A DNA stretch of 14,618 bases from JBPCOB01 sp051000715 (GTDB lineage: Bacteria; Actinomycetota; Actinomycetes; JALYNC01), in assembly GCA_051000715.1 (NCBI GenBank), contig JBPCOB010000142.1, positions 1 to 14,618 of the forward strand, in the 5' to 3' direction. A program made the translations under genes and the position numbers. The notes beneath the pieces are model-generated. The model was not told where the DNA came from. It made no database searches and saw nothing but the letters and a program-made list of their open reading frames with translations. This document shows positions 1 to 6,188 of this stretch, in pieces (position 1 is the stretch's first letter; each line of letters opens with the position of its first letter).

Positions 1-965
1 TTTTTTGTGGTGCCTTTGTGTTTCTTCTTCGCTTTCGCTTTGTTGGTTGTGTTGGCGCTGGTCGCTTTTTGTGTCGCCCCCGGCGCCGGTTCCTTCACCT
101 TTGCCGCCGCGGTCCGCCGGGACGGCCGCTTCGCCGGGGCCGGTGCCAGCGCCACCGCGGACGCCGGGGCAGCGACCGCCGCCTCTCCCCGTTTGCTCTT
201 GGCCGCCTCCACGCTGGCCCGCAGCGCGGCCATCAGGTCCACGACCGTGTCGGGCCCGGCCGGCGTGCCGGCCGGGGTGACGAGCTCGCGGCCGGCGACC
301 TTGGCCTCGATGAGCGTCTGCAGGGCGGCTCGGTAGTTGTCGGCGTACTCCCCCGGCTCGAAGTCGCCGGCCAGTGTCTCGATCAGCGACCCTGCCATCG
401 CCAGCTCCTGCGGCCGCACGTCGACCTCGTCGTCGAGGAAGCCGAAGTCGGGGGCGCGAACCTCGTCCGGCCACAGCATCATCTCGAGCACGAAGACCCC
501 GTCGCGCACCCGCAGCGTGGCCAGCGACTCGCGCTGCCGCAGCGCAACCTTCACCAGCGCTACCCGGCCGGACTGCTCGAGCGCCTCCCGGAGCAGCACG
601 TAGGGCTTGGTGCCGGCCGCTTCCGGCGCGAGGTAGTAGCTCTTGGCGAAGAAGATCGGGTCGACCTGCTCGAGCGGGACGAACTGCAGCACGTCGATGT
701 TGCGGCTGGTGGTCAGCGGCAGGTCGGCGAAGTCCTCGTCGGTGAGCACGACGACCTCGCCGGTCGGCATCTCGTACCCCTTGGCGATGTCGCCGTAGCT
801 GATCTCCTGGCCGTCCACCGAGCAGACCCGCTTGTACTTGATCCGGCCACCGTCCTCGCGGTGCACCTGGTGGAAGGCGACGTCCTTCTCCTCCGTCGCG
901 GAGTACAGCTTGACCGGGATGGTGACCAGGCCGAAGGAGATGGCGCCCTTCCAGATGCTGCGCAT
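1..965 (-). CDS. ku: Ku, NHEJ DNA end-binding protein (3' end of gene cut by window)
   Basis: Homodimeric Ku binds double-strand break ends and recruits the LigD-type ligase and polymerase. The ATG at 965-963 opens with the family N-terminus MRSIWKGAISFGLV, and continues with TIPVKLYSATEEKDVAFHQVH, CSVDGQEISYGDIAKGYE, a PYVLLREAL segment and an EMMLWPDEVR segment. This is the full Ku core beta-barrel of about 250 residues. A GAGG lies 5 bases upstream of the ATG. About 321 codons are present and no stop is reached, so the gene runs off the left edge. The tail after about residue 255 is rich in Lys, Ala and Thr, as expected of the DNA-binding C-terminal extension of actinobacterial Ku. The last 20-25 codons use AAA for Lys and many Thr/Asn codons, unlike the rest of the gene, which uses AAG. 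It is divergent from the ligase gene, with 105 bases between the starts. Identity is certain; the C-terminal end is unknown. Confidence 0.96.
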   Translation of the reverse strand, partial: MRSIWKGAISFGLVTIPVKLYSATEEKDVAFHQVHREDGGRIKYKRVCSVDGQEISYGDIAKGYEMPTGEVVVLTDEDFADLPLTTSRNIDVLQFVPLEQVDPIFFAKSYYLAPEAAGTKPYVLLREALEQSGRVALVKVALRQRESLATLRVRDGVFVLEMMLWPDEVRAPDFGFLDDEVDVRPQELAMAGSLIETLAGDFEPGEYADNYRAALQTLIEAKVAGRELVTPAGTPAGPDTVVDLMAALRASVEAAKSKRGEAAVAAPASAVALAPAPAKRPSRRTAAAKVKEPAPGATQKATSANTTNKAKAKKKHKGTTK

Positions 966-1007
966 GACCGCCTCGGGAGACCCTTGGGGAAGACGTACGG
1001 GAAGATC

Positions 1008-1013
1008 ATCCTA
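1008..1013 (-). promoter_or_regulatory. Candidate -10 element for ku
   Basis: On the minus strand TAGGAT lies 42 bases upstream of the ku ATG and fits the actinobacterial -10 pattern TANNNT. The hexamer 17 bases upstream of it (TGGTAG, 1036-1031) is a poor -35. The ku/ligase intergenic region (966-1070) must hold both divergent promoters. I see no clear plus-strand promoter for the ligase gene. Confidence 0.3.
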
Positions 1014-1070
1014 CCCGCTGCGCGAGCGCCCTACCAGGCGGCCAACCAGCCGAGGTGATAGGACGGCCCG

Positions 1071-2054
1071 GTGGCCCGGGACGGGAGGGAGCCGCTGCCC
1101 GACCTGGTGCGCCCGATGCTCGCCACCGCGGGGGAGCTGCCGGGGGACGAAGACGCGTTCGGCTACGAGCTGAAGTGGGACGGCGTCCGCGCGGTCGTCT
1201 ACGTCGAAGGCGACAGCGTGCGCACGATGACCCGCAACGACCGTGAGGTGGCCGCCACCTATCCCGAGCTGCGCGGCCTGGGTGACGCGCTCGGGGGCCG
1301 GCCCGCGGTCCTGGACGGGGAAATCGTCGCGTTCGACGACACGGGCCGGCCGAGCTTCGGCACGCTGCAGGCCCGGATGCACGTGACCAAGCCGGCCGAG
1401 GTCGATCGGCTGCGGACCGCCGTACCGGTCCAGTACCTGCTCTTCGACCTGCTGCACCTCGACGGCCGGTCGACCCTGCGCCTCCCGTACGCCGACCGTC
1501 GGGCGCTGCTCGAGGGCCTGCCGCTCGCCGCCCCGTCCTGGCAGGTGCCGCCCTACTTCCGCGGCGGCGGGGCCGACCTGCTGGCCGCCAGCCGCGAGCG
1601 CGGCCTGGAGGGGGTGGTGGCCAAGCGGCTGGACTCGGCGTACCTGCCCGGGCGCCGCTCGGACGCCTGGGTGAAGGTGAAGAACCTGCGTACGCAGGAG
1701 GTGGTCATCGGCGGGTGGAAGCCGGGCGAGGGCCGTCGAGCCGGCACCATCGGCTCGCTGCTACTCGGCGTCCACGCCGAGCCGGGCCTGGTGTACGCCG
1801 GCCATGTGGGCACCGGGTTCACCGAGGCGACGCTGGTCTTCCTGCGCAGCCGGCTCGCACCGCTGGAGCGGTCCAGCAGCCCGTTCGCGGGCGTCATTCC
1901 GCGCCAGTTCGCCAAGGAAGCCCGCTGGGTGGAGCCCGAGCTGGTCGCCGAGGTGGCCTTCGGCGAGTGGACCAGGGACGGTCGGCTGCGGCACCCGTCC
2001 TACCGCGGCCTGCGGGCGGACAAGATTCCGGCGGAGGTGGTCCGTGAGCCCTGA
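1071..2054 (+). CDS. ligD: ATP-dependent DNA ligase (LigD ligase domain as a separate protein)
   Basis: Seals nicks at Ku-held breaks through a lysyl-AMP intermediate. The protein has 327 residues, the size of a stand-alone LigD ligase domain (adenylation domain plus OB fold). Residues 12-18 read LVRPMLA. The nucleotidyl motif ELKWDGVR has its adenylated lysine at K35. It is followed by LDGEIVAFDDTGRPSFGTLQ (motif III region), LEGVVAKRLDS with LPGRRSD (motif IV region) and WVKVKN (motif V). The C-terminal half, from TQEVVIGGWKPGEGRRAGTIG, is the OB fold. No nuclease (3'-phosphoesterase) domain is attached. The start is GTG 1071, with AGGA 7 bases upstream and a normal-length N-terminus. The stop overlaps the next gene by 11 bases, so the two are probably translationally coupled. 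The symbol names the family; in organisms with split genes other names are used. Confidence 0.94.
   Translation: MARDGREPLPDLVRPMLATAGELPGDEDAFGYELKWDGVRAVVYVEGDSVRTMTRNDREVAATYPELRGLGDALGGRPAVLDGEIVAFDDTGRPSFGTLQARMHVTKPAEVDRLRTAVPVQYLLFDLLHLDGRSTLRLPYADRRALLEGLPLAAPSWQVPPYFRGGGADLLAASRERGLEGVVAKRLDSAYLPGRRSDAWVKVKNLRTQEVVIGGWKPGEGRRAGTIGSLLLGVHAEPGLVYAGHVGTGFTEATLVFLRSRLAPLERSSSPFAGVIPRQFAKEARWVEPELVAEVAFGEWTRDGRLRHPSYRGLRADKIPAEVVREP
2033..2037 (+). promoter_or_regulatory. Ribosome binding site fixing the polymerase start
   Basis: GGAGG inside the end of the ligase gene lies 6 bases before GTG 2044. This sets the start of the polymerase gene, although its frame stays open upstream to 1804. 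Confidence 0.75.
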
Positions 2055-2973
2055 CAGCGCCAAGGTGCCCGTCGTCGTGGAGGGCCGCCAGCTCACCTTG
2101 TCCAACCTCGACAAGGTGCTCTATCCCGAGGCCGGCTTCACCAAGGGCCAGGTGCTCGACTACTACACCCGGATGGCTCCCGTGCTGCTGCCGCACCTTG
2201 CTGGCCGGCCGCTGACGTTCAAGCGCTACCCGAACGGTGTGGCGGGCCACTTCTTCTTCGAGAAGAACGCACCCTCGCACCGGCCGTCCTGGGTGCGGAC
2301 GGCGGTGCTGGCCACCCCCGGCAGCACCAAGAACCGGGAAACGATCAACTTCGCGGTCGTCAACGACCTCCCCACGCTGGTCTGGGTCGCCAACCTCGCT
2401 TCGCTGGAGCTGCACGTGCCGATGTGGCGGGTCGACCCCCGCGGTGGCCCACAGGATCCGGACCTGCTGGTCTTCGACCTCGATCCTGGATCGCCCGCGT
2501 CCATCGTGAAGTGCTGCCGGGTCGCCGGGCTGTTACGTGCGGCGCTGGCAGAGGACGGGTTGGCCGCCTTCCCCAAGACGAGCGGCTCCAAGGGCCTGCA
2601 GCTGTACGTGCCGCTGGCCGGCGGAGCCGAGCCGGGGCGCACCTCGGCGTACGCGAAGGGGCTGGCCGAACGGCTGGAGCGAGCGGAGCCCGCCCTGGTC
2701 GTGTCCCGCATGGCCAAGGAGCTCCGCGGCGGCAAGGTCCTGGTGGACTGGAGCCAGAACAACCCGGCCAAGACCACCGTCGCGGTCTACTCGCTGCGCG
2801 CCCGCCCGCACCCCACGGTCTCGACCCCCGTCACCTGGACGGAGGTGGAGGCCTGCGTCGCGGCCGGGGACCCGGAGCTGCTCCGGTTCACCAGCGATGA
2901 CGTACTCCAGCGGGTGTCGGCCTCCGGCGACCTGTTCGCGCCGCTGCTTCGTCCGACGGCTCGGCTGCCCTGA
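2044..2973 (+). CDS. ligD: LigD-type primase/polymerase domain protein (NHEJ polymerase)
   Basis: Fills gaps and adds (ribo)nucleotides at break ends during NHEJ; archaeo-eukaryotic primase superfamily. The 309 residues match a lone LigD PolDom. Landmarks: LSNLDKVLYPEAGFTK near the N-terminus, TFKRYPNGV with FFFEK, and LELHVPMWR with H124 (equivalent to Mtb LigD H111 in my alignment from memory). FDLDPG holds the metal-binding D145 and D147, KTSGSKGLQLY holds S180 and K183, and VDWSQN holds the third acidic residue, D235. TVAVYSLRARPHPTVSTPVTW follows. All these catalytic positions are present. One difference is Q186, where Mtb and Pseudomonas LigD have His (SGxKGLH). The gene starts at GTG 2044 inside the ligase gene. 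The ligase and polymerase are thus two polypeptides, in the order ligase then polymerase. Confidence 0.94.
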   Translation: MSPDSAKVPVVVEGRQLTLSNLDKVLYPEAGFTKGQVLDYYTRMAPVLLPHLAGRPLTFKRYPNGVAGHFFFEKNAPSHRPSWVRTAVLATPGSTKNRETINFAVVNDLPTLVWVANLASLELHVPMWRVDPRGGPQDPDLLVFDLDPGSPASIVKCCRVAGLLRAALAEDGLAAFPKTSGSKGLQLYVPLAGGAEPGRTSAYAKGLAERLERAEPALVVSRMAKELRGGKVLVDWSQNNPAKTTVAVYSLRARPHPTVSTPVTWTEVEACVAAGDPELLRFTSDDVLQRVSASGDLFAPLLRPTARLP

Positions 2974-3000
2974 CGAAGGCGGCGCGGGCCGTCGCCGGTT

Positions 3001-3015
3001 GGGCAGCCGCTGCCC
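3001..3015 (+). terminator. Hairpin after the ligase-polymerase pair
   Basis: GGGCAG, loop CCG, CTGCCC forms a perfect 6-bp GC stem 28 bases after the polymerase stop. There is no T-run behind it, so termination is only a guess. It lies just upstream of the candidate promoter of the next gene. Confidence 0.35.
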
Positions 3016-3019
3016 CGAC

Positions 3020-3047
3020 TTGTACAGTGCCGTACTGCGAATAGGCT
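3020..3047 (+). promoter_or_regulatory. Candidate housekeeping-type promoter of the secreted peptidase gene
   Basis: TTGTAC (3020-3025), a 16-base spacer and TAGGCT (3042-3047) fit the actinobacterial vegetative pattern TTGACN-N16-18-TANNNT. A short inverted repeat, CAGT-N5-ACTG, lies between the two hexamers and could be an operator. The start codon is about 75 bases downstream. Confidence 0.5.
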
Positions 3048-3121
3048 GGTCAGAAGACCTGCCGCCGGGCAAGGGGCGCCGATGTCCGCCACGGCGCCTG
3101 TCGATAGCTGTTGGGGGAGCC

Positions 3122-4600
3122 ATGCCGGTGCGCCGTGGAGCCCGTCGAAGCGCCGTCGGTCGCCTCCGGCTGACCGCGGCGCTGGTCTGTGTGCTGGCAG
3201 TCAGCTGGCTCGGGCCGGGCGGCTCGCCGGCCGCCGCCGCCCCGCCCACCCCCTCGTTCGGCCCCGCGATCGACCCCTACGCCGACTACGTGCCCCAGAC
3301 CACCTGCGACCCCGTGGCCAAGCCGGGTGTGGCCGACTTCCGCCAGCTCGTCCTGGCCGCCTACCCGCAGACCTCGGACTTGGGAATCGTGCGGGCCTGC
3401 GACATCGGCGGGACCAGTGAGCACAAGGAGGGCCGGGCGTGGGACTGGGGGGTTTCGGCGAGCACCCAGTCGGCGGTGGCGAATGACCTGCTCGGCTGGC
3501 TGCTGGCCACCGACAAGTACGGCAACCGTCAGGCGTTGCTCCGCCGGCTCGGGATCATGTACATCATCTGGAACTCCCGGATCTTCGGCGCTTACGCGGC
3601 CGACCAGGGCTGGCGGCCCTATCCGTGCGGCGGTAGCACCGGGCGCGACTGCCACACGACCCACGTTCACTTCAGCTTCAGCTGGGACGGGGCGCTGCGT
3701 CAGACGTCATGGTGGACCGGCGTACCGACCGTCGGTGGTGGGGGCGACTGGCACTCGCTCGGCGGCCAGATCGTCGGCGGCCCTGATCTGGCGGCGCACT
3801 CTCCCGGTGGCCTGGACGTGGTGGCCCGGGGTACCAACAACTACCTCTACCACCGGTCGCGAGCTGGGTCGACCTGGGCGGGCTGGGAGAACCTCGGCGG
3901 AGTGCTCACGTCGGATCCCGCCGCGGTGTCGTGGGGCGATGGCCGGCTCGACGTCTTCGGCCGCGGCACCGACAACGCCCTGTGGCACCGCTACTACGAC
4001 CGCAGCTCCGGCTGGTCCCCCTGGCTGTACCTCGGTGGCGTCCTGGTCGGTGGCCCGGACGCGGCGTCGCAGGGCCGTGGCCGCCTCGACGTCGTCGTCC
4101 AAGGCACCGACCGGATGCTCTACCGGCGCTCGTACGACCAGGCCTCGGGCTGGGGGCCCTGGCAGCCGCTCGGTGGCATCGTGACCGCCGACCCCGCCGT
4201 CACGTCATGGTCTCCCGGCCGGCTCGACGTCTTCGGCCGCGGCACCGACAACGCCCTGTGGCACCGGTTCATGGCCGGCGGTGTCTGGTACGGCTGGGAG
4301 CGGCTGGGCGGCATTCTTGCCAGCGGAGTGGATGCCACGTCCGGGGACGCCGGGCGCCTCGACGTGGTCATCACCGGCACCGACTGGCACGTCTACCGGC
4401 GCAGCTACACCGCCGGGAGAGGCTGGTCGCCGTTCGAGCGGCTCACCGGGGCGGTGTCCTCCACCCCGGCCGTGGTATCGCCCTACCCGGGTGCCGTGCT
4501 GGTAGCGGCCCGGCTCGCCACCGGCGAGTTGGGCTGGCGATCCCTGCCTGGTCGGGTCGGCTCCGGGAGCCTGTCCGCAAACGCGCTGCCGGGCGACTGA
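3122..4600 (+). CDS. Secreted M15-like zinc peptidase domain fused to a six-repeat PLL-like propeller
   Basis: 492 residues. Residues 1 to about 41 are an export signal: an Arg-rich start (RRGARR), a hydrophobic stretch LTAALVCVLAVSWL, and a likely cut after the Ala run before PPTPS. Residues about 45-200 form a globular domain with SEHKEGRAWDW (H101, D108) and, 70 residues later, THVHFSF (H181, H183). This His...Asp...HxH layout is the zinc site of M15/VanY-type peptidoglycan peptidases and of related actinobacterial domains, so a cell-wall peptide substrate is inferred. Residues 210 to about 480 are six repeats of 45-46 residues, each with W-x-x-LGG, GxLDVxxxGT and LxxR; these resemble DUF346/PLL-lectin blades and may bind glycans. 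Start: GGGGGAG (3113-3119) is only 2 bases before ATG 3122 but 8 bases before the in-frame GTG 3128, so the true start may be 3128. The gene stands alone, convergent with the HAD gene. Confidence 0.82.
   Translation: MPVRRGARRSAVGRLRLTAALVCVLAVSWLGPGGSPAAAAPPTPSFGPAIDPYADYVPQTTCDPVAKPGVADFRQLVLAAYPQTSDLGIVRACDIGGTSEHKEGRAWDWGVSASTQSAVANDLLGWLLATDKYGNRQALLRRLGIMYIIWNSRIFGAYAADQGWRPYPCGGSTGRDCHTTHVHFSFSWDGALRQTSWWTGVPTVGGGGDWHSLGGQIVGGPDLAAHSPGGLDVVARGTNNYLYHRSRAGSTWAGWENLGGVLTSDPAAVSWGDGRLDVFGRGTDNALWHRYYDRSSGWSPWLYLGGVLVGGPDAASQGRGRLDVVVQGTDRMLYRRSYDQASGWGPWQPLGGIVTADPAVTSWSPGRLDVFGRGTDNALWHRFMAGGVWYGWERLGGILASGVDATSGDAGRLDVVITGTDWHVYRRSYTAGRGWSPFERLTGAVSSTPAVVSPYPGAVLVAARLATGELGWRSLPGRVGSGSLSANALPGD
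3941..3990 (+). repeat. 50-bp exact direct repeat, copy 1 (blade 2)
   Basis: Identical base for base to 4217-4266, 276 bases away, and encodes GRLDVFGRGTDNALWHR. The flanks differ on both sides. Identity at every synonymous site suggests recent duplication or gene conversion between blades. Confidence 0.9.
4217..4266 (+). repeat. 50-bp exact direct repeat, copy 2 (blade 4)
   Basis: Second copy of the 50-bp repeat at 3941-3990, in the same codon phase, coding for the same stretch of blade 4. Confidence 0.9.
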
Positions 4601-4642
4601 ACCCGGAACCTGATCCGTGGCCAGGCTCGGCTGCACCGCCCT

Positions 4643-5324
4643 TCAGCGGCGGCGGCTGGCCAGCTGCCCCAGCAGGCTGTCCTCGATCCGCTCCAGCAGC
4701 TCGGCCGCGTTCTTGTAGATTTCGACCGCACCGGCCTCGCGCAGCTCCGCGGCCGAGATCCCGCCGGAGAGCAGGCAGATGCACGGCATGCCGGCCTTGG
4801 TCGCGGCCTCGACGTCCCACACCGTGTCGCCCACGAGCACGCAGTCCGCGGCCGCCAGGCCGGTCTGCGAGAGCGCGGCGTCCAGTGATGTCCGGCGCGG
4901 GCTTGGAGGCGTCGGCGTCTGCTGAGCTGGTAACCACACTCACCACGTCGCCGGCATCGAGCACGGCGGTGAGCGCGTCCACCTCCTCCTGCTCGGCGCT
5001 GCTGGCGAGAATCACCTCGAGGCCCAGCCGGGCCGCCGCCCGCAGCAGGTCCGCCGCGGCCGGAAAGGGCGCCAGCTGCTCCAGATTCGGCGCGTAGTAG
5101 TGCCGGTGTCCGGTCGCCACCTGCTCGTCGTCGGTGTCGATCAGTGCGGCGACCAGCAGGTCGGCGCCCATCCCGACCTTGCGGTGGATGTCGGCCATGG
5201 CGACGTCGTAACCGGCGGTACGGAAAGCCCGCCACCAGGCCAGGACGTGCGGATAGTTGGTGTCGACCAGCGTGCCATCGAGATCGAACAGGACGCCGCG
5301 GCGAGGAGGGGGGTCCGGGGTCAT
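4643..5324 (-). pseudogene. HAD-superfamily phosphatase, single frameshift
   Basis: Haloacid-dehalogenase-type hydrolase, phosphoglycolate phosphatase/beta-phosphoglucomutase-like in layout; substrate unknown. Read from ATG 5324, the first frame gives motif I FDLDGTLVDT (D14, D16), a cap domain, motif II ILASSAEQEEVD and motif III DASKPAPDI. The match then stops in that frame and resumes one base over with LDAALSQTGLAAADCVLVGDTVWDVEAA (motif IV, GDTxxD), ending at the stop at 4645-4643. On the minus strand the break is in GACATCACTGGACGCC. Dropping one base near 4886 restores PDI-LDAAL and a 226-residue protein of normal family length. All four HAD motifs are intact, so this is either a very recent mutation or a one-base sequencing error. 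The start has an AGGCGG-like site. It is divergent from the next gene, with 67 bases between starts. Confidence 0.85.
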
Positions 5325-5391
5325 GGGTTCCGCCTACCCTCGGAGCTACGGCGACTCCCGCCCGTCCAAGATATTTCGCGAGGAGGACGAG

Positions 5392-5628
5392 GTGCCCCAA
5401 GGACTTCCAGCAGCCGACCTGTCCGACGACGACCTCGAACGTGAGGTCGCCCACCTGCACGAGACCCGGCACGAGACCTTCCTGCACGGCTCCGAGGACG
5501 CGCTGGAGAACCACACCGAGCGGATGTTGACCCTGGAGGCGGAGTACCTTCGTCGGTTCCCGGACCGGGCCGCGCCGGACCCGATGCGGGTTCGCGCGAG
5601 CAACCGCCGGCTGTCCGGGCAGGATTGA
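5392..5628 (+). CDS. Small conserved actinobacterial protein, DUF6158-like
   Basis: 78 residues, no known function. The body is charged and predicted helical: LPAADLSDDDLEREVAHLHE, then TRHETFLHGSEDALENHTER, then MLTLEAEYLRRFPDR, ending PDPMRVRASNRR. I recognise this as the actinobacterial family annotated DUF6158; this is from memory of the ETRHETFL and HTERML stretches. It is soluble, with no signal peptide or membrane segment. The start GTG 5392 is chosen because GAGGAGG (5380-5386) sits 5 bases upstream; the open frame extends further upstream but without a binding site. It is followed 35 bases later by the 54-residue gene, probably in one transcript. Confidence 0.78.
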   Translation: MPQGLPAADLSDDDLEREVAHLHETRHETFLHGSEDALENHTERMLTLEAEYLRRFPDRAAPDPMRVRASNRRLSGQD

Positions 5629-5663
5629 CGCCCGGCCCGTCCGTGTTCCCGAGGAGGCCGCAC

Positions 5664-5828
5664 ATGAGCGAGACGCCGATCGAGGATGCTCGCGAGCAGG
5701 AGGCCGACGCGGTGCCGCCAGGCGGGATCCCGGCGAGCCGCCTGCAGGCTGCACCGCTCGAGGCCGACGAGGCGGACGCCGCCGAGCAGGCCGCCGACGT
5801 GCCGATCGACGAGGACGAGTACCGCTGA
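5664..5828 (+). CDS. Short acidic protein of unknown function
   Basis: 54 residues with a very acidic composition. It begins MSETPIEDAREQEADAV and ends PLEADEADAAEQ...VPIDEDEYR. A GAGGAGG (5651-5657) lies 6 bases before the ATG, so translation is well supported. There are no Cys residues, no hydrophobic stretch and few large hydrophobic residues, so it is probably disordered. Short proteins with a similar PIEDA...EQ start and a D-E-D-x-Y-R end occur in other actinobacteria, as I recall them, but I know no function or family name. It lies between the DUF6158-like and DUF3107 genes on the same strand. Confidence 0.72.
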   Translation: MSETPIEDAREQEADAVPPGGIPASRLQAAPLEADEADAAEQAADVPIDEDEYR

Positions 5829-5882
5829 CCCTCCACTAGCCTGGGGCCGGCGAGACGGATCGTCAGACGCGGAGGATGTGCG

Positions 5883-6110
5883 GTGGAGGTCAAGATCGGC
5901 GTGCTCTACGCGCCCCGAGAGCTGGTTCTGGAAAGCCCCCAGGCCGCTGACGAGATAGAGAAGGCCGTCAACGAGGCACTGCGCGCCGACCTGGGCGTAC
6001 TGAGCCTCGTCGACGACAAGGGCCGTCGGGTGCTGGTGCCGGCGGACAAGCTGGCCTACGTCGAGATCGCCGACAGCGAGTTGCGCCGGGTAGGCTTCGG
6101 CTCGATGTAG
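5883..6110 (+). CDS. DUF3107 family protein
   Basis: 75 residues, a normal length for this actinobacterial family (TB9.4/Rv3208A in M. tuberculosis). It opens MEVKIGVLYAPRELVLES, followed by a helix AADEIEKAVNEAL and then LVDDKGRRVLVPADKLAYVEI. This is a small alpha/beta fold of unknown function. The start is GTG 5883 with GGAGG (5871-5875) 7 bases upstream. In mycobacteria the family neighbours a ferritin-like gene and rhlE. The same neighbours are found here at 6511-9076, which supports the assignment. Confidence 0.88.
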   Translation: MEVKIGVLYAPRELVLESPQAADEIEKAVNEALRADLGVLSLVDDKGRRVLVPADKLAYVEIADSELRRVGFGSM

Positions 6111-6122
6111 GGATCAAGGCAG

Positions 6123-6147
6123 GGTTCGGCCCGTTCCGAGACGGGAA
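6123..6147 (+). promoter_or_regulatory. Candidate stress-sigma (SigB/SigF-like) promoter for the GlsB-type gene
   Basis: GGTTC (6123-6127), 15 bases, then GGGAA (6143-6147) resembles the GGTTT-N15-17-GGGTA pattern of actinobacterial SigB/SigF promoters, with a mismatch in each half. Its place, about 30 bases before the AGGAGG of the gene, is right. The same stretch holds the inverted repeat GTTCC-N6-GGAAC (6133-6148), which could instead be an operator. Confidence 0.27.
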
Positions 6148-6188
6148 CATGTGCGCTTAACCGACATCGTCTATCAGGAGGACTCCCA

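Larger units (their letters stand above)
3749..4560 (+). repeat. Six tandem propeller-blade repeats within the secreted protein
   Basis: Blades begin at residues W210, W255, W301, W347, W392 and F438, a spacing of 45-46. Blades alternate: 2 and 4 share DPAxxSW and DVFGRGTDNALWHR, whereas 3 and 5 share LDVV, GTD and YRRSY. This is an even/odd two-blade period of 92 residues (276 bases). Blade 6 is the most degenerate. Confidence 0.8.

Noticed and set aside
18..1058. 346-codon plus-strand frame opposite ku
   Set aside because: Antisense shadow of ku; no recognisable domain and atypical composition.
2537..3121. Upstream extension of the secreted peptidase frame into the polymerase gene
   Set aside because: The extension is out-of-frame polymerase sequence, Arg/Pro-rich. 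A signal peptide and GGGGGAG place the start at 3122 or 3128.
4483..5754. 423-codon open frame on the minus strand across the HAD gene and its upstream neighbours
   Set aside because: Low-complexity Arg/Ala/Pro-rich translation with no family motif; it overlaps the HAD coding frames and the opposite-strand DUF6158 gene. It is a stop-poor shadow frame of high-GC DNA.
6168..6173. GGAAC...CGTCTA as an ECF-sigma promoter before the GlsB-type gene
   Set aside because: The 19-base spacer is longer than usual, and the transcript would begin at or inside the ribosome binding site.
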